Part shown: piece after piece, positions 9,594 to 17,290 of the stretch
Layout of the letters: each line of letters begins with the position of its first letter
Position numbering within the stretch: position 1 is the first letter of the stretch
From: an uncultured Prevotella sp.
GTDB taxonomy: Bacteria; Bacteroidota; Bacteroidia; Bacteroidales; Bacteroidaceae
Length of the DNA stretch: 37,035 bases
Assembly (NCBI GenBank): GCA_946623195.1
Contig: CAMOQW010000011.1
Span: 1 to 37,035 of the forward strand
Reading direction: 5' to 3'
Position numbers and translations under genes: made by a program
Notes under the pieces: model-generated
Seen by the model: only the letters and a program-made list of their open reading frames with translations
Told to the model about the DNA's origin: nothing
Database searches by the model: none

Positions 9594-9617
9594 GGCCCGC
9601 CGCGTTACCGACGAGCC
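9594..9617 (-). terminator. trp attenuator (terminator hairpin, with antiterminator alternatives)
   Basis: On the minus strand: stem GGCTCGTCG, loop GTAACG, stem CGGCGGGCC, then CTTTTTCTTT: nine pairs (two G-T) and a T tract, 46 bases before trpB. Upstream, CGAGGCCA (plus 9643-9650) can pair with TGGC...CTCG in the leader coding region (plus 9673-9684, including the third Trp codon) or, as ACGAG-GCC, with the 5' arm GGCTCGT of the terminator. These are the 1:2, 2:3 and 3:4 pairings of classical ribosome-mediated attenuation. Confidence 0.85.
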
Positions 9618-9663
9618 TCTTATTCTCCATGACAACATGTTATGGCCTCGTACCCCGCGACTT

Positions 9664-9711
9664 TTACAATCTCGAGTTACGCCACCACCAGATGTTGAAC
9701 ATTGCTTTCAT
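9664..9711 (-). CDS. trpL: trp operon leader peptide
   Basis: A 15-codon reading frame encodes MKAMFNIWWWRNSRL and stops at TAA. Three consecutive TGG codons at positions 8-10 are the sensor: stalling there when charged tRNA-Trp is scarce would leave region 2 free to form the antiterminator. It starts about 30 bases after the predicted transcription start and is followed by the attenuator and trpB. Confidence 0.88.
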   Translation of the reverse strand: MKAMFNIWWWRNSRL

Positions 9712-9747
9712 TGCTTTCTTAGTCTAGTTTGTTTTCAATTACGTCGG

Positions 9748-9779
9748 CAAAAGTAGGTATATTTCTGATAACTTGCAAA
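9748..9779 (-). promoter_or_regulatory. trp operon promoter
   Basis: On the minus strand TTTG (9776-9779), a 20-base spacer, then TACTTTTG (9748-9755): a full match to the Bacteroidetes consensus. Transcription should begin near 9741, giving a leader of roughly 195 bases before trpB. Confidence 0.8.
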
Positions 9780-9819
9780 CTTTTCTGTCGTTTTTTTATG
9801 CTAATTGATGAAAATAGTG

Positions 9820-9827
9820 TAATTTTG
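9820..9827 (+). promoter_or_regulatory. Putative -7 box of the thioesterase gene
   Basis: TAATTTTG matches TAnnTTTG, 23 bases before the ATG at 9851. No clear TTTG is found at the -33 distance. The gene is divergent from trp. Confidence 0.5.
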
Positions 9828-9850
9828 CCGACGAATTAACACGAAAACGT

Positions 9851-10255
9851 ATGAATATACAGGAATTACTTAACAAGACCGACCGCTTTGCAGCTAACAA
9901 CGGTTGCCGGATTACCGAAGTTGATGAGCATCATGCCGTCGCAGAGATGACGGTTACCAATTCCCACTTGAACGGTGGCAACGTCTGTCAGGGTGGGGCG
10001 CTGTTTACGTTGGCCGACTTAGCCATAGCTGCCCTCATGAATCATGGAGGCCAGCTCACCTTCGGAATCTCCAATAACATCATGTTCGTATCCTCCGCTC
10101 ACGAGGGTGACCGTCTGAGGGCTGAAGCTGTTTGCGTCTGTGACCATCATAAGATTCCCAGCATGGAGGTCAGGGTCACTAATCAGGAAGGCCGGCTCAT
10201 CTGTCATGTGACGGGTATGGGCTATCGGAAACCTGTAGCGGTCCCGACTGAGTAA
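9851..10255 (+). CDS. PaaI family hotdog-fold thioesterase
   Basis: A 134-residue single-domain hotdog protein. The segment SHLNGGNVCQGGALFTLADLA (first 20: SHLNGG...ADL) carries the family motif, with Asp56 as the likely catalytic acid in TLAD; GISNNIMFV and the strand around GDRLRAEA fit the fold. Such proteins hydrolyse acyl- or aryl-CoA thioesters in the cytoplasm; the true substrate cannot be read from sequence (phenylacetyl-CoA-like and 1,4-dihydroxy-2-naphthoyl-CoA are alternatives). It is a single gene divergent from the trp operon. Confidence 0.88.
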   Translation: MNIQELLNKTDRFAANNGCRITEVDEHHAVAEMTVTNSHLNGGNVCQGGALFTLADLAIAALMNHGGQLTFGISNNIMFVSSAHEGDRLRAEAVCVCDHHKIPSMEVRVTNQEGRLICHVTGMGYRKPVAVPTE

Positions 10256-10307
10256 TGGTGCTTTGCGGCCCATTTTGACAGAAAAAATAAAAAAAGTGAG
10301 AAAAAAA

Positions 10308-10339
10308 TTTGCTTTTTATGTGGGAAATGCCTAAATTTG
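10308..10339 (+). promoter_or_regulatory. Strong promoter downstream of the thioesterase, inside a 9-bp inverted repeat
   Basis: TTTG (10308-10311), 20 bases, TAAATTTG (10332-10339): a perfect consensus not followed by any protein gene. The -7 box is flanked by GGGAAATGC (10322-10330) and GCATTTCCC (10350-10358), which could be an operator. Confidence 0.65.
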
Positions 10340-10344
10340 CCCCC

Positions 10345-10437
10345 GATAAGCATTTCCCGCTCCGCGGCATTTGCCGCATTTCATCAGCTTATCATTCATT
10401 TTCGAGGTTGGTAGCGTCCTGCACCAACCTCTTTTTT
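10345..10437 (+). ncRNA. Candidate small RNA
   Basis: A segment of about 93 bases lies between the perfect promoter and a strong terminator and has no reading frame of note. GATAAGC (10345-10351) pairs with GCTTATC (10387-10393) around an inner hairpin GCGGC-ATTT-GCCGC (10364-10377); the terminator is the third hairpin. I do not recognise a known family. It could instead be a 3'-UTR-derived RNA of the thioesterase transcript. Confidence 0.45.
10404..10437 (+). terminator. Rho-independent terminator
   Basis: GAGGTTGGT (10404-10412), 10-base loop, ACCAACCTC (10423-10431), then six T. It ends the candidate RNA and/or the thioesterase transcript. Confidence 0.9.
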
Positions 10438-10449
10438 GTGGTATGCGGG

Positions 10450-10482
10450 GAAAGAAGAATGCCTGACCTCGCGGCCAGGCAT
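10450..10482 (-). terminator. Putative terminator downstream of the cobalamin riboswitch
   Basis: On the minus strand ATGCCTG (plus 10476-10482), a 10-base loop and CAGGCAT (plus 10459-10465), followed by TCTTCTTTCC. It is weaker than the neighbouring convergent terminator, because the T tract is broken. Confidence 0.5.
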
Positions 10483-10566
10483 CCTCCTCAAAATAAACTT
10501 ATATAATAATACACGTATGTTGATGGACTCTCGTCATGAGCCATTATAAAAGAGTTTACATTCCCA

Positions 10567-10617
10567 CTATGTCAAAATCGGTTCGCGTTCCACCCTTACA
10601 TCGAGAGTGTTCTGCAT
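10567..10617 (-). CDS. Very short frame directly after the riboswitch (doubtful)
   Basis: An ATG 13 bases past the B12 box opens a 16-codon frame (MQNTLDVRVEREPILT). It is where a riboswitch-controlled gene would start, but it ends almost at once. It may be a regulatory leader frame, the remnant of a lost gene, or chance. Confidence 0.2.
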   Translation of the reverse strand: MQNTLDVRVEREPILT

Positions 10618-10629
10618 GTTCTTTACGTC

Positions 10630-10795
10630 GAGGCAGGTCTTCTGACTTCGTTCCAACTGCTGACCCCTTCCCGTCATTCTTTGACAGTGGGCTTGTCGTC
10701 AGCAGTGTATAAAGGAACTCACAGCTGCGGGACAGTAGGAGATTTTCACTCACATTCCCTTTTAAGCGCTGTTATGCGCACCTTAACGCCTGCAA
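10630..10795 (-). ncRNA. Cobalamin (B12) riboswitch aptamer
   Basis: Reading the minus strand: AAGGTGC, then AAAAGGGAATGTGAGTGAAA, CTGTCCCGCAGCTGTGAG, and finally the B12 box with AGTCAGAAGACCTGCCT (plus 10631-10646). These are the conserved blocks of the cobalamin aptamer in the correct order and spacing. A -7 box TACCTTTG lies at plus 10793-10800. No B12-transport or synthesis gene follows: the next 170 bases contain only two very short frames and then a terminator. Confidence 0.88.
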
Positions 10796-10906
10796 AGGTA
10801 TGAAGAAAATCGCAAAAAGAAGTACGGTAAATCGGGAATTTTCTCTAATTAAGAATAATTAAGAAAAGGGACAGTGCTAAAAATGACCGAATCATGGACT
10901 TAGTTA

Positions 10907-10972
10907 TTTTTTCGTTCAGGCCAGAGAGATTTTTCGCTCTGGCCTGAACGAAAAAACGCGTAGGCCAGAGCG
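10907..10972. repeat. 20-bp perfect inverted repeat plus a third copy of one arm
   Basis: TTTTTTCGTTCAGGCCAGAG (10907-10926) is the exact complement of 10937-10956, across a 10-base loop. A second inverted repeat uses CGCTCTGGCCT (10935-10945) and AGGCCAGAGCG (10962-10972), so the middle arm can pair either way. On both strands the T run precedes the stem and the A run follows, so it is not an ordinary T-tailed terminator. It lies about 70 bases after the glucokinase stop. Confidence 0.85.
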
Positions 10973-11043
10973 AAAGAGAGAGAGGGGAGAGATGGGAATG
11001 AAGTAAGGATGCGAAATAACTTTACGGCATATAGCTTTCCGGC

Positions 11044-12027
11044 TCATATTTCCCATCCGATGGCTGAAGCACCCAGCACAGCAGCAGAAGCACCGTCGAG
11101 ACCGCTGACCAGGAACTGGGCCTTGTCTTTGAAAATCTTCATCACATGGTTGTTGTATGCCTTCTTGATGGGTTCCATAATCAGGTCGCCAGCCTTCACC
11201 ATGCCTCCAAAGAAGATGAAAGCCTCGGGTGACGAGAAAGCAGCGAAATCGGCACAAGCCTCACCCAGCATCTTGCCAGTGAACTCGTAGATTTCCTGAG
11301 CCAGTTCGTCGCCCTTGCCGGCAGCGATGGAGACGTCCAGTGAGGTGATGTCCTCGGGGTTCATCTCGCGCAGCACGGAGGGACGTGTGGTGGTGGAGAG
11401 CAGCTCGCGAGCCGTGCGGGCTACACCCGTAGCCGAGCAGTAGGCCTCCAGGCAGCCCGTACGGCCACAGCCGCAACTGCGACCTTCGGCACCGCGTACC
11501 ATGGTGACGTGGCCCAATTCGCCTGCAAAGCCGTCGTGTCCGTAGAGCAGCTGACCATTGACTACGATGCCAGAGCCAACACCCGTTCCCAGGGTGATGA
11601 CAATAAAGTTCTTCATACCGCGAGCCACACCATAGACCATCTCGCCCAAGGCAGCAGCATTGGCGTCGTTAGTCAGAGCTACGGGGATGCCGTTCAGACG
11701 GTCGCTGAACATCTTGGCCAATGGTACGATGCCGTCGTGAGCCCAGGGCAGATTGGGGGCATACTCAATGGTGCCATTGTAATAGTTGCCGTTGGGGGCT
11801 CCAATACCCATGGCCTTGATCTTCTCAATGCCGCCCACCTGTTCGATGATGGGTTCCAGTGCCTCTACCGATGCTTTCACATAGTCGTCAGCGCTGGTGA
11901 ATCCTCCTGTCTTAATGGCTGTAGTAGCCTTGATTTCACCACGTGCATCAACGATGCCGAATACGGAGTTCGTACCTCCTAAGTCCAAGCCGATGACGTA
12001 GGGCTTGATGCTTTGCTGTTCGTTCAT
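11044..12027 (-). CDS. ROK family glucokinase / sugar kinase
   Basis: A 327-residue cytoplasmic kinase that likely phosphorylates glucose at C6. Seen: the N-terminal phosphate loop VIGLDLGGTNSVFGIVD, GIGAPNGNYYNG, the zinc/ROK signature with ELGHVTM and CGCGRTGCLEAYCSATG, and the second ATP loop GSGIV. The ATG at 12027 is chosen because the -7 box at 12076-12083 lies between it and the alternative upstream ATG at 12105, which would therefore not be transcribed. ROK kinases for mannose, fructose or N-acetylsugars are alternatives. Confidence 0.92.
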   Translation of the reverse strand: MNEQQSIKPYVIGLDLGGTNSVFGIVDARGEIKATTAIKTGGFTSADDYVKASVEALEPIIEQVGGIEKIKAMGIGAPNGNYYNGTIEYAPNLPWAHDGIVPLAKMFSDRLNGIPVALTNDANAAALGEMVYGVARGMKNFIVITLGTGVGSGIVVNGQLLYGHDGFAGELGHVTMVRGAEGRSCGCGRTGCLEAYCSATGVARTARELLSTTTRPSVLREMNPEDITSLDVSIAAGKGDELAQEIYEFTGKMLGEACADFAAFSSPEAFIFFGGMVKAGDLIMEPIKKAYNNHVMKIFKDKAQFLVSGLDGASAAVLGASAIGWEI

Positions 12028-12075
12028 ACTGATTAAATATGTCTTAAGTTGTGAATATTTCTTGTTTTCTGCCCA

Positions 12076-12106
12076 CAAAGGTACAAAAATATTCTGAAAC
12101 TGCAAG
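12076..12106 (-). promoter_or_regulatory. Glucokinase promoter
   Basis: On the minus strand CTTG (12103-12106), 19 bases, TACCTTTG (12076-12083). The -33 differs from TTTG by one base. It decides the glucokinase start. Confidence 0.7.
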
Positions 12107-12125
12107 AAATTACTGAATTATTTTG

Positions 12126-12133
12126 TACCTTTG
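12126..12133 (+). promoter_or_regulatory. -7 box of the LysE-type gene
   Basis: TACCTTTG, 8 bases before the ATG at 12142, implying a nearly leaderless message. The -33 region overlaps that of the divergent glucokinase promoter. Confidence 0.6.
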
Positions 12134-12141
12134 CACCCGAT

Positions 12142-12807
12142 ATGCCGTTTCCTATACATATAAATATAGTAGACTTGGTGTTCAAGGGTATGCTTATCGG
12201 GATGATAGCCTCGGCACCGATGGGCCCTGTTGGTGTGCTTTGCGTTCAGCGCACGCTCAACAAGGGTCGCTGGTATGGACTTGTGACGGGCGTAGGTGCT
12301 GCCATCAGCGACATTATCTATGCCTGTATCACGGGTTTCGGTATGGCTTTTGTGATGGACTTCGTCAACAACGAGCAGAACAAGTTCTATCTTCAGATTG
12401 CGGGCAGTGTATTGCTGTTGGCCTTCGGTGTCTACACCTGGCGTACCGATCCGACCCGCAACATGCACCAGTCGGGCCAGCAGAAGGGCTCGCTATGGTA
12501 CAATACTTGGACGGCATTCCTCGTCACCTTCTCCAATCCGCTCATCATTTTCCTTTTCATGGCACTTTTCGCCCAGTTTGCCTTCGTCATTCCTGACCGT
12601 CCCTTTGAGATGTTCGTCGGCTTTGCCAGCATCGTGGGTGGAGCCATGTTGTGGTGGTATGGACTGTCGTGGCTCGTCGACAAGGTGCGGGTCATCTTCG
12701 ACGATGCAGGCATTCGCATCATCAACCAGGTCATAGGAATGGTGGTCATCATTTTCTCTGTGGTGTCGCTGTTTGGCACCGTCACCAATCTTTTCCGTTT
12801 TTTCTAG
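12142..12807 (+). CDS. LysE family translocator
   Basis: A 221-residue inner-membrane protein with six hydrophobic segments. The N-terminal GMLIGMIASAPMGPVGVLCV is the LysE/RhtB family signature, followed by GVGAAISDIIY and the second half FSNPLIIFLFMALFAQ. The family exports amino acids or small metabolites by proton exchange; the substrate cannot be assigned. It probably starts an operon with the DUF4924 and rfbD genes (gaps of 4 and 7 bases). Confidence 0.88.
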   Translation: MPFPIHINIVDLVFKGMLIGMIASAPMGPVGVLCVQRTLNKGRWYGLVTGVGAAISDIIYACITGFGMAFVMDFVNNEQNKFYLQIAGSVLLLAFGVYTWRTDPTRNMHQSGQQKGSLWYNTWTAFLVTFSNPLIIFLFMALFAQFAFVIPDRPFEMFVGFASIVGGAMLWWYGLSWLVDKVRVIFDDAGIRIINQVIGMVVIIFSVVSLFGTVTNLFRFF

Positions 12808-12811
12808 ATTT

Positions 12812-13354
12812 ATGTTTATAGCACAGGAACTACGTAAGACCAATATTGCCGAGTATCTGCTCTACATGTGGCAGGTGGAAGATACCATCAGGGCGTTCGA
12901 CTGCTCGCTGAGCCGCATTCGCAGGGAGTATATTGACCGTTTCGACTATACTGATGAACAGAAGGAAGAAGAGGCCGACTGGTTTGGCAACTTGATCCGC
13001 ATGATGAATTCTGAGGGATGTCGCCAACGGGGGCATTTGCAAATCAACAAGGTAACCCTCCAGACTCTGGAAGAGTTGCACGGACAGTTGCTGGCATCGC
13101 CTAAATATCCTTTCTACAATGCGGAATACTATAAGGTGCTGCCCTACATCGTGGAATTGCGCAATCGCGGTGCCAACAAGGAAGAGCATGAGATAGAGAC
13201 CTGCTTCAATTCGCTCTATGGCGTGATGATGCTGCGTCTGCAGAAGAAGGAAGTGACGACGAATACCCAACATGCCGTGAAGGAGATTTCCACGCTCATA
13301 GGCATGCTTAACGACTATTATTTGAAAGATAAACAAGAACCACTTGAATTTTGA
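12812..13354 (+). CDS. DUF4924 family protein
   Basis: A 180-residue, mostly helical, soluble protein of unknown function. The start MFIAQELRKTNIAEYLLYMWQ resembles what I know of the Bacteroidales DUF4924 family; no catalytic motif is visible. I use the ATG at 12812, 4 bases after the LysE-type stop; a start at 12773 would overlap that gene by 35 bases. It is followed after 7 bases by rfbD. The combination with rfbD looks operonic rather than functional. Confidence 0.8.
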   Translation: MFIAQELRKTNIAEYLLYMWQVEDTIRAFDCSLSRIRREYIDRFDYTDEQKEEEADWFGNLIRMMNSEGCRQRGHLQINKVTLQTLEELHGQLLASPKYPFYNAEYYKVLPYIVELRNRGANKEEHEIETCFNSLYGVMMLRLQKKEVTTNTQHAVKEISTLIGMLNDYYLKDKQEPLEF

Positions 13355-13361
13355 ATAGCTT

Positions 13362-14216
13362 ATGAAAATATTGCTTACAGGCTGCGAAGGCCAGTTAGGA
13401 AATGAGATGCGACTGCTGGAGACGGACTATCCCCAGCATGAGTGGTTTAATACCGATGTCGACCAGTTGGACATCAGCAACCAGCTGGCCGTTGAGCAGT
13501 TTGTGGCAGAATACCAAATAGACGGCATTGTTAACTGTGCGGCTTACACAGCTGTAGACAGGGCTGAAGAGAACAAGGAGCTCTGCACTACGCTCAACAC
13601 CGTGGCCCCAGCCTATCTGGCTGCTGCTGTTGAAAAACGCGGTGGCTGGCTCATCCAGATCTCTACCGATTACGTGTTCAATGGCACCAAGCATACCCCC
13701 TACGTAGAGACCGACACACCGTCGCCCGACAGCGTCTACGGCTCTACCAAACTGGCTGGCGAGCTGGGAGTCAGCAAGTTTTGCCGCCGCTCCATGATAA
13801 TCCGTACGGCATGGCTCTACTCGACCTTTGGCAATAATTTCGTGAAGACCATGATCCGCCTGGGGCAGGAGAAACCGGAACTGGGTGTCATCTTCGACCA
13901 GATTGGCACACCCACCTACGCCCGCGATTTGGCCCGCGTCATCATGACGGCTATCGAGAAAGGCATCGTGCCCGGTGTCTTTCATTTTTCCAACGAGGGT
14001 GTCACTTCGTGGTACGACTTTGCCAAAGCCATCCATCGCATAGCAGGCATCACCACCTGCCATGTCCGTCCGCTTCATACGTCAGAATATCCCACTCCGG
14101 CCAACCGTCCGCACTATGCCGTGCTTGACAAGACAAAAATCAAACAGACCTACGGCGTCGAGGTGCCCTACTGGGAGGAGTCGCTGGCAGCATGTATTGA
14201 AAAGTTGAAAGATTGA
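13362..14216 (+). CDS. rfbD: dTDP-4-dehydrorhamnose reductase
   Basis: A 284-residue SDR enzyme for the last step of dTDP-L-rhamnose synthesis. Seen: the NAD(P) loop LLTGCEGQLGNEM, ISTDYVFNGT, the catalytic YGSTK with LAGE following, and RTAWLYS. The partner rfbA lies at 24325 on the other strand; rfbB and rfbC are not in the window. The last codons (EKLKD-stop) are part of an 8-bp tandem repeat that continues to the prfC start. Confidence 0.95.
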   Translation: MKILLTGCEGQLGNEMRLLETDYPQHEWFNTDVDQLDISNQLAVEQFVAEYQIDGIVNCAAYTAVDRAEENKELCTTLNTVAPAYLAAAVEKRGGWLIQISTDYVFNGTKHTPYVETDTPSPDSVYGSTKLAGELGVSKFCRRSMIIRTAWLYSTFGNNFVKTMIRLGQEKPELGVIFDQIGTPTYARDLARVIMTAIEKGIVPGVFHFSNEGVTSWYDFAKAIHRIAGITTCHVRPLHTSEYPTPANRPHYAVLDKTKIKQTYGVEVPYWEESLAACIEKLKD

Positions 14217-14232
14217 AATATTGAAGTATTGA
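14196..14232 (+). repeat. 8-bp tandem repeat at the rfbD-prfC junction
   Basis: The core NTTGA occurs at 14196, 14204, 14212, 14220 and 14228, exactly every 8 bases. The rfbD stop (14214-14216) is inside it and the prfC ATG starts on its last base. Confidence 0.85.
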
Positions 14233-15818
14233 TGAATCAAGAGATAGAAAGAAGAAGAACCTTCGCCATTATTTCGCACCCTGATGCCGGTAAGACCACG
14301 CTGACAGAGAAATTCCTGCTGTTTGGCGGTCAGATTCAGGTGGCAGGAGCAGTGAAGAACAATAAGATCAAGAAAACCGCTACCAGCGACTGGATGGACA
14401 TTGAGAAGCAGCGCGGCATCTCGGTGTCAACCTCGGTGATGGAGTTCGACTATACCCCCGACGGTTCAGACGTGGAGTATAAGGTGAACATTCTGGATAC
14501 CCCGGGCCACCAGGACTTTGCCGAAGACACCTACCGCACGCTGACGGCCGTCGACTCTGCCATCATCGTGGTAGATGGTGCCAAGGGTGTGGAGACGCAG
14601 ACGCGCAAACTCATGAACGTCTGCCGCATGCGCAATACCCCCGTCATCATCTTCATCAACAAGATGGACCGCGAGGGCCGCGACCCCTTCGACCTGCTGG
14701 ACGAACTGGAGAAGGAGCTGGAAATCAAGGTGCGCCCTCTCTCGTGGCCCATTAACCAGGGTGCCAAGTTCAAGGGCGTCTATAACATCTACGAAAACAA
14801 GCTCGACCTCTTCACTCCCGACAAACAGCGGGTGACGGAGAAGGTGGAAGTGGATATTGACAGCGAGGAACTGGACAAGAGGGTAGGGGAACAGGATGCC
14901 GAGAAACTGCGTGAAGACCTGGAACTGGTCAGTGGCGTCTATCCCGACTTTGAGGTAGACACCTACCGCTCTGCCGAGGTGGCTCCTGTGTTCTTCGGCT
15001 CGGCGCTGAACAATTTCGGAGTACAGGAGCTGCTGAACTGCTTCGTCGAGATAGCTCCCAGCCCCAAGCCCACCAAGGCCGAGGAACGCGAGGTGCAGCC
15101 CGATGAGCCGAAATTCACCGGTTTCATCTTCAAAATTACCGCCAATATCGACCCTAACCACCGTTCGTGCATCGCCTTCTGTAAGGTGTGCAGCGGTAAG
15201 TTTCAGCGCAACCAGCCCTATCTGCATGTGCGTCAGGGCAAGACGTTGCGTTTCTCCTCGCCCACCCAGTTTATGGCCCAGCGCAAGTCAACCATTGATG
15301 AGGCCTGGCCTGGCGACATCGTGGGCTTGCCGGATAATGGCATCTTCAAGATTGGCGACACGTTGACTGAGGGCGAACAGCTCCATTTCCGTGGATTGCC
15401 CTCCTTCTCGCCCGAGCTCTTTAAGTATATTGAGAATGATGACCCTATGAAGTCGAAACAGCTTCAGAAGGGTATCGACCAGCTGATGGACGAAGGTGTG
15501 GCCCAGTTGTTTGTCAACCAGTTCAATGGCCGCAAGATTATCGGCACCGTCGGCCAACTGCAGTTCGAGGTCATCCAGTATCGCTTGGAGAACGAATATA
15601 ATGCCAAGTGCCGCTGGGAACCCGTCCACCTCTATAAAGCCTGCTGGATAGAGAGTGACGACGCGGCAGAGCTGGAGAACTTCAAGAAGCGCAAGTACCA
15701 GTATATGGCGAAGGACAAGGAAGGCCGTGATGTCTTTCTGGCCGACTCGGGCTATGTGCTTTCGATGGCGCAGGAGGACTTCAAACACATCAAGTTCCAC
15801 TTCACGAGCGAGTTTTGA
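14232..15818 (+). CDS. prfC: Peptide chain release factor 3
   Basis: A 528-residue translational GTPase that recycles RF1/RF2 from the ribosome. GTPase motifs: G1 [12 protein letters not shown]3 DTPGHQDF, G4 INKMDREG; the RF3-specific [14 protein letters not shown] separates it from EF-G. C-terminal RF3 segments ([15 protein letters not shown]) are complete. Start is ATG 14232; a TTG just before it belongs to the repeat. Length equals E. coli RF3. Confidence 0.97.
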   Translation: MNQEIERRRTFAIISHPDAGKTTLTEKFLLFGGQIQVAGAVKNNKIKKTATSDWMDIEKQRGISVSTSVMEFDYTPDGSDVEYKVNILDTPGHQDFAEDTYRTLTAVDSAIIVVDGAKGVETQTRKLMNVCRMRNTPVIIFINKMDREGRDPFDLLDELEKELEIKVRPLSWPINQGAKFKGVYNIYENKLDLFTPDKQRVTEKVEVDIDSEELDKRVGEQDAEKLREDLELVSGVYPDFEVDTYRSAEVAPVFFGSALNNFGVQELLNCFVEIAPSPKPTKAEEREVQPDEPKFTGFIFKITANIDPNHRSCIAFCKVCSGKFQRNQPYLHVRQGKTLRFSSPTQFMAQRKSTIDEAWPGDIVGLPDNGIFKIGDTLTEGEQLHFRGLPSFSPELFKYIENDDPMKSKQLQKGIDQLMDEGVAQLFVNQFNGRKIIGTVGQLQFEVIQYRLENEYNAKCRWEPVHLYKACWIESDDAAELENFKKRKYQYMAKDKEGRDVFLADSGYVLSMAQEDFKHIKFHFTSEF

Positions 15819-15846
15819 GGATTGAACATTGAAGATTGAACATTGA
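15814..15846 (+). repeat. 7-bp tandem repeat at the prfC-symporter junction
   Basis: NTTGA occurs at 15814, 15821, 15828, 15835 and 15842, exactly every 7 bases. The first copy contains the prfC stop codon. With period 7, TGA falls in all three frames. Confidence 0.85.
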
Positions 15847-15864
15847 GGAAGACAAGAGGTGGCG

Positions 15865-17262
15865 ATGTTAGACCTATTGAATACGATAAACGACCTTGTA
15901 TGGGGCTACTGCCTGATAGCAGCCCTCGTAGGCTGCGGGCTGTGGTTTACGTGGCGCACGCATTTCGTACAGTTCCGTATGATGCCTGAAATGCTGCGGT
16001 TGCTCGTCGACTCGTCGACACGCCCGCAAGGCCACGAGCGGCACATTTCGTCGTTTCAGGCCTTTGTCGTGTCGCTGGCCTCCCGCATCGGCACCGGCAA
16101 TCTTGCCGGAGTAGCCACCGCCATTGCCGTGGGCGGTCCGGGAGCCGTGTTCTGGATGTGGGTCATGGCCTTAGTGGGAGCCGCCACGGCATTCGTCGAG
16201 TCCACGCTGGGCCAGCTGTACAAGCAGCACCATAGCGAGTCGTTTGTCGGTGGTCCTGCCTACTATATCCTCCGCGGACTGCACTGTCGCTGGATGGCAG
16301 TACTCTTCGCCGTGCTCATCACCGTCACTTTCGGACTGTCGAACAACTCCGTGCAGGCCAACACCATCTGCGGAGCCATGCAGACAGCCTTCGGGTGGAG
16401 CCCCACGGCATTAGGGGCCATCCTGGCAGGGATGACGCTGGTCATCGTATTCGGTGGCATACAGCGCATCGCCCGTGTCAGTTCGGTTCTCGTACCCGTC
16501 ATGGCAGCGGGCTATCTGCTGCTTGCCATCGTTGTCGTCGCCATGAACATCCAGCACCTGCCCCATGTGCTACGCGTCATCGTCGAGAGTGCCTTTGGCA
16601 TCCACCAGGCCGTCGGCGGTACCGTCGGAGCAGCCATCATGAACGGCGTGAAGCGAGGTCTTTTCAGCAACGAGGCCGGCGAGGGCAGCGCACCCCATGC
16701 CGCCGCCACGGCTGCCGTCAGCCATCCCGTAAAGCAGGGACTCATCCAGGCCCTCGGCGTGTTCACCGACACCTTGGTGGTATGTTCCTGCACGGCCTTC
16801 ATCATCCTCGTCAGCGGACTCTACCAAGTGCCCGAGCTGAATGGCATCACCCTCACCCAGCAGGCGCTGCAGAGCGAGGTTGGGGCGTGGGGCACCACGT
16901 TTGTTGCCGTCGCCATCCTCCTCTTCGCCTATTCCAGCATCATCGGAAATTACTATTATGGCGAGGCCAACGTGCGGTTTATGACCGGCAGCCGTACTGC
17001 CATGACAGTCTACCGCCTCCTCTCCGGCGGCGTCATGGTGATGCTTGGTGCACTGCTGTCGCTCGACGCGGTGTGGAGCATGATAGACTTCTGCATGGCC
17101 CTGTTGACCATCTGCAACCTGACTGCCATCGTGCTGTTAGGCAAATACGTATTCCGACTGCTTGACGACTATCGCAGCCAGAAACGCTCCGGCATCAAGG
17201 ACCCCGTATTCCACCGCAGCCAGCTGCCGGAGATAGCCACCGACATTTCCTGCTGGGAGTAA
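15865..17262 (+). CDS. Sodium:alanine/glycine symporter (AGCS family)
   Basis: A 465-residue inner-membrane protein of the AGCS (AlsT/DagA) family with about ten hydrophobic segments. Family motifs: RIGTGNLAGVATAIAVGGPG, GGPAYYILRGL and the signature GVKRGLFSNEAGEGSAPHAAA. It imports alanine or glycine with Na+ (family knowledge). I prefer ATG 15865 to an in-frame GTG at 15859. Sequence near 16000-17000 is notably GC-rich, but codon use looks native. Confidence 0.93.
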   Translation: MLDLLNTINDLVWGYCLIAALVGCGLWFTWRTHFVQFRMMPEMLRLLVDSSTRPQGHERHISSFQAFVVSLASRIGTGNLAGVATAIAVGGPGAVFWMWVMALVGAATAFVESTLGQLYKQHHSESFVGGPAYYILRGLHCRWMAVLFAVLITVTFGLSNNSVQANTICGAMQTAFGWSPTALGAILAGMTLVIVFGGIQRIARVSSVLVPVMAAGYLLLAIVVVAMNIQHLPHVLRVIVESAFGIHQAVGGTVGAAIMNGVKRGLFSNEAGEGSAPHAAATAAVSHPVKQGLIQALGVFTDTLVVCSCTAFIILVSGLYQVPELNGITLTQQALQSEVGAWGTTFVAVAILLFAYSSIIGNYYYGEANVRFMTGSRTAMTVYRLLSGGVMVMLGALLSLDAVWSMIDFCMALLTICNLTAIVLLGKYVFRLLDDYRSQKRSGIKDPVFHRSQLPEIATDISCWE

Positions 17263-17290
17263 TGAAAATAAAGGACTTTACAGACTGATT

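Noticed and set aside
9404..9727. 107-residue plus-strand frame over the trpB start
   Set aside because: Antisense to trpB, the attenuator and the leader peptide, all of which have strong independent support.
10556..10753. 65-residue minus-strand frame
   Set aside because: It translates the cobalamin aptamer itself; the conserved RNA blocks explain the sequence.
10907..10956. Rho-independent terminator
   Set aside because: The stem is perfect, but T runs lie 5' of the stem on both strands; kept as a repeat only.
15859..17262. Foreign island around the GC-rich symporter gene
   Set aside because: Motifs, codon choice and the flanking repeats look the same as in neighbouring core genes; no mobility genes.
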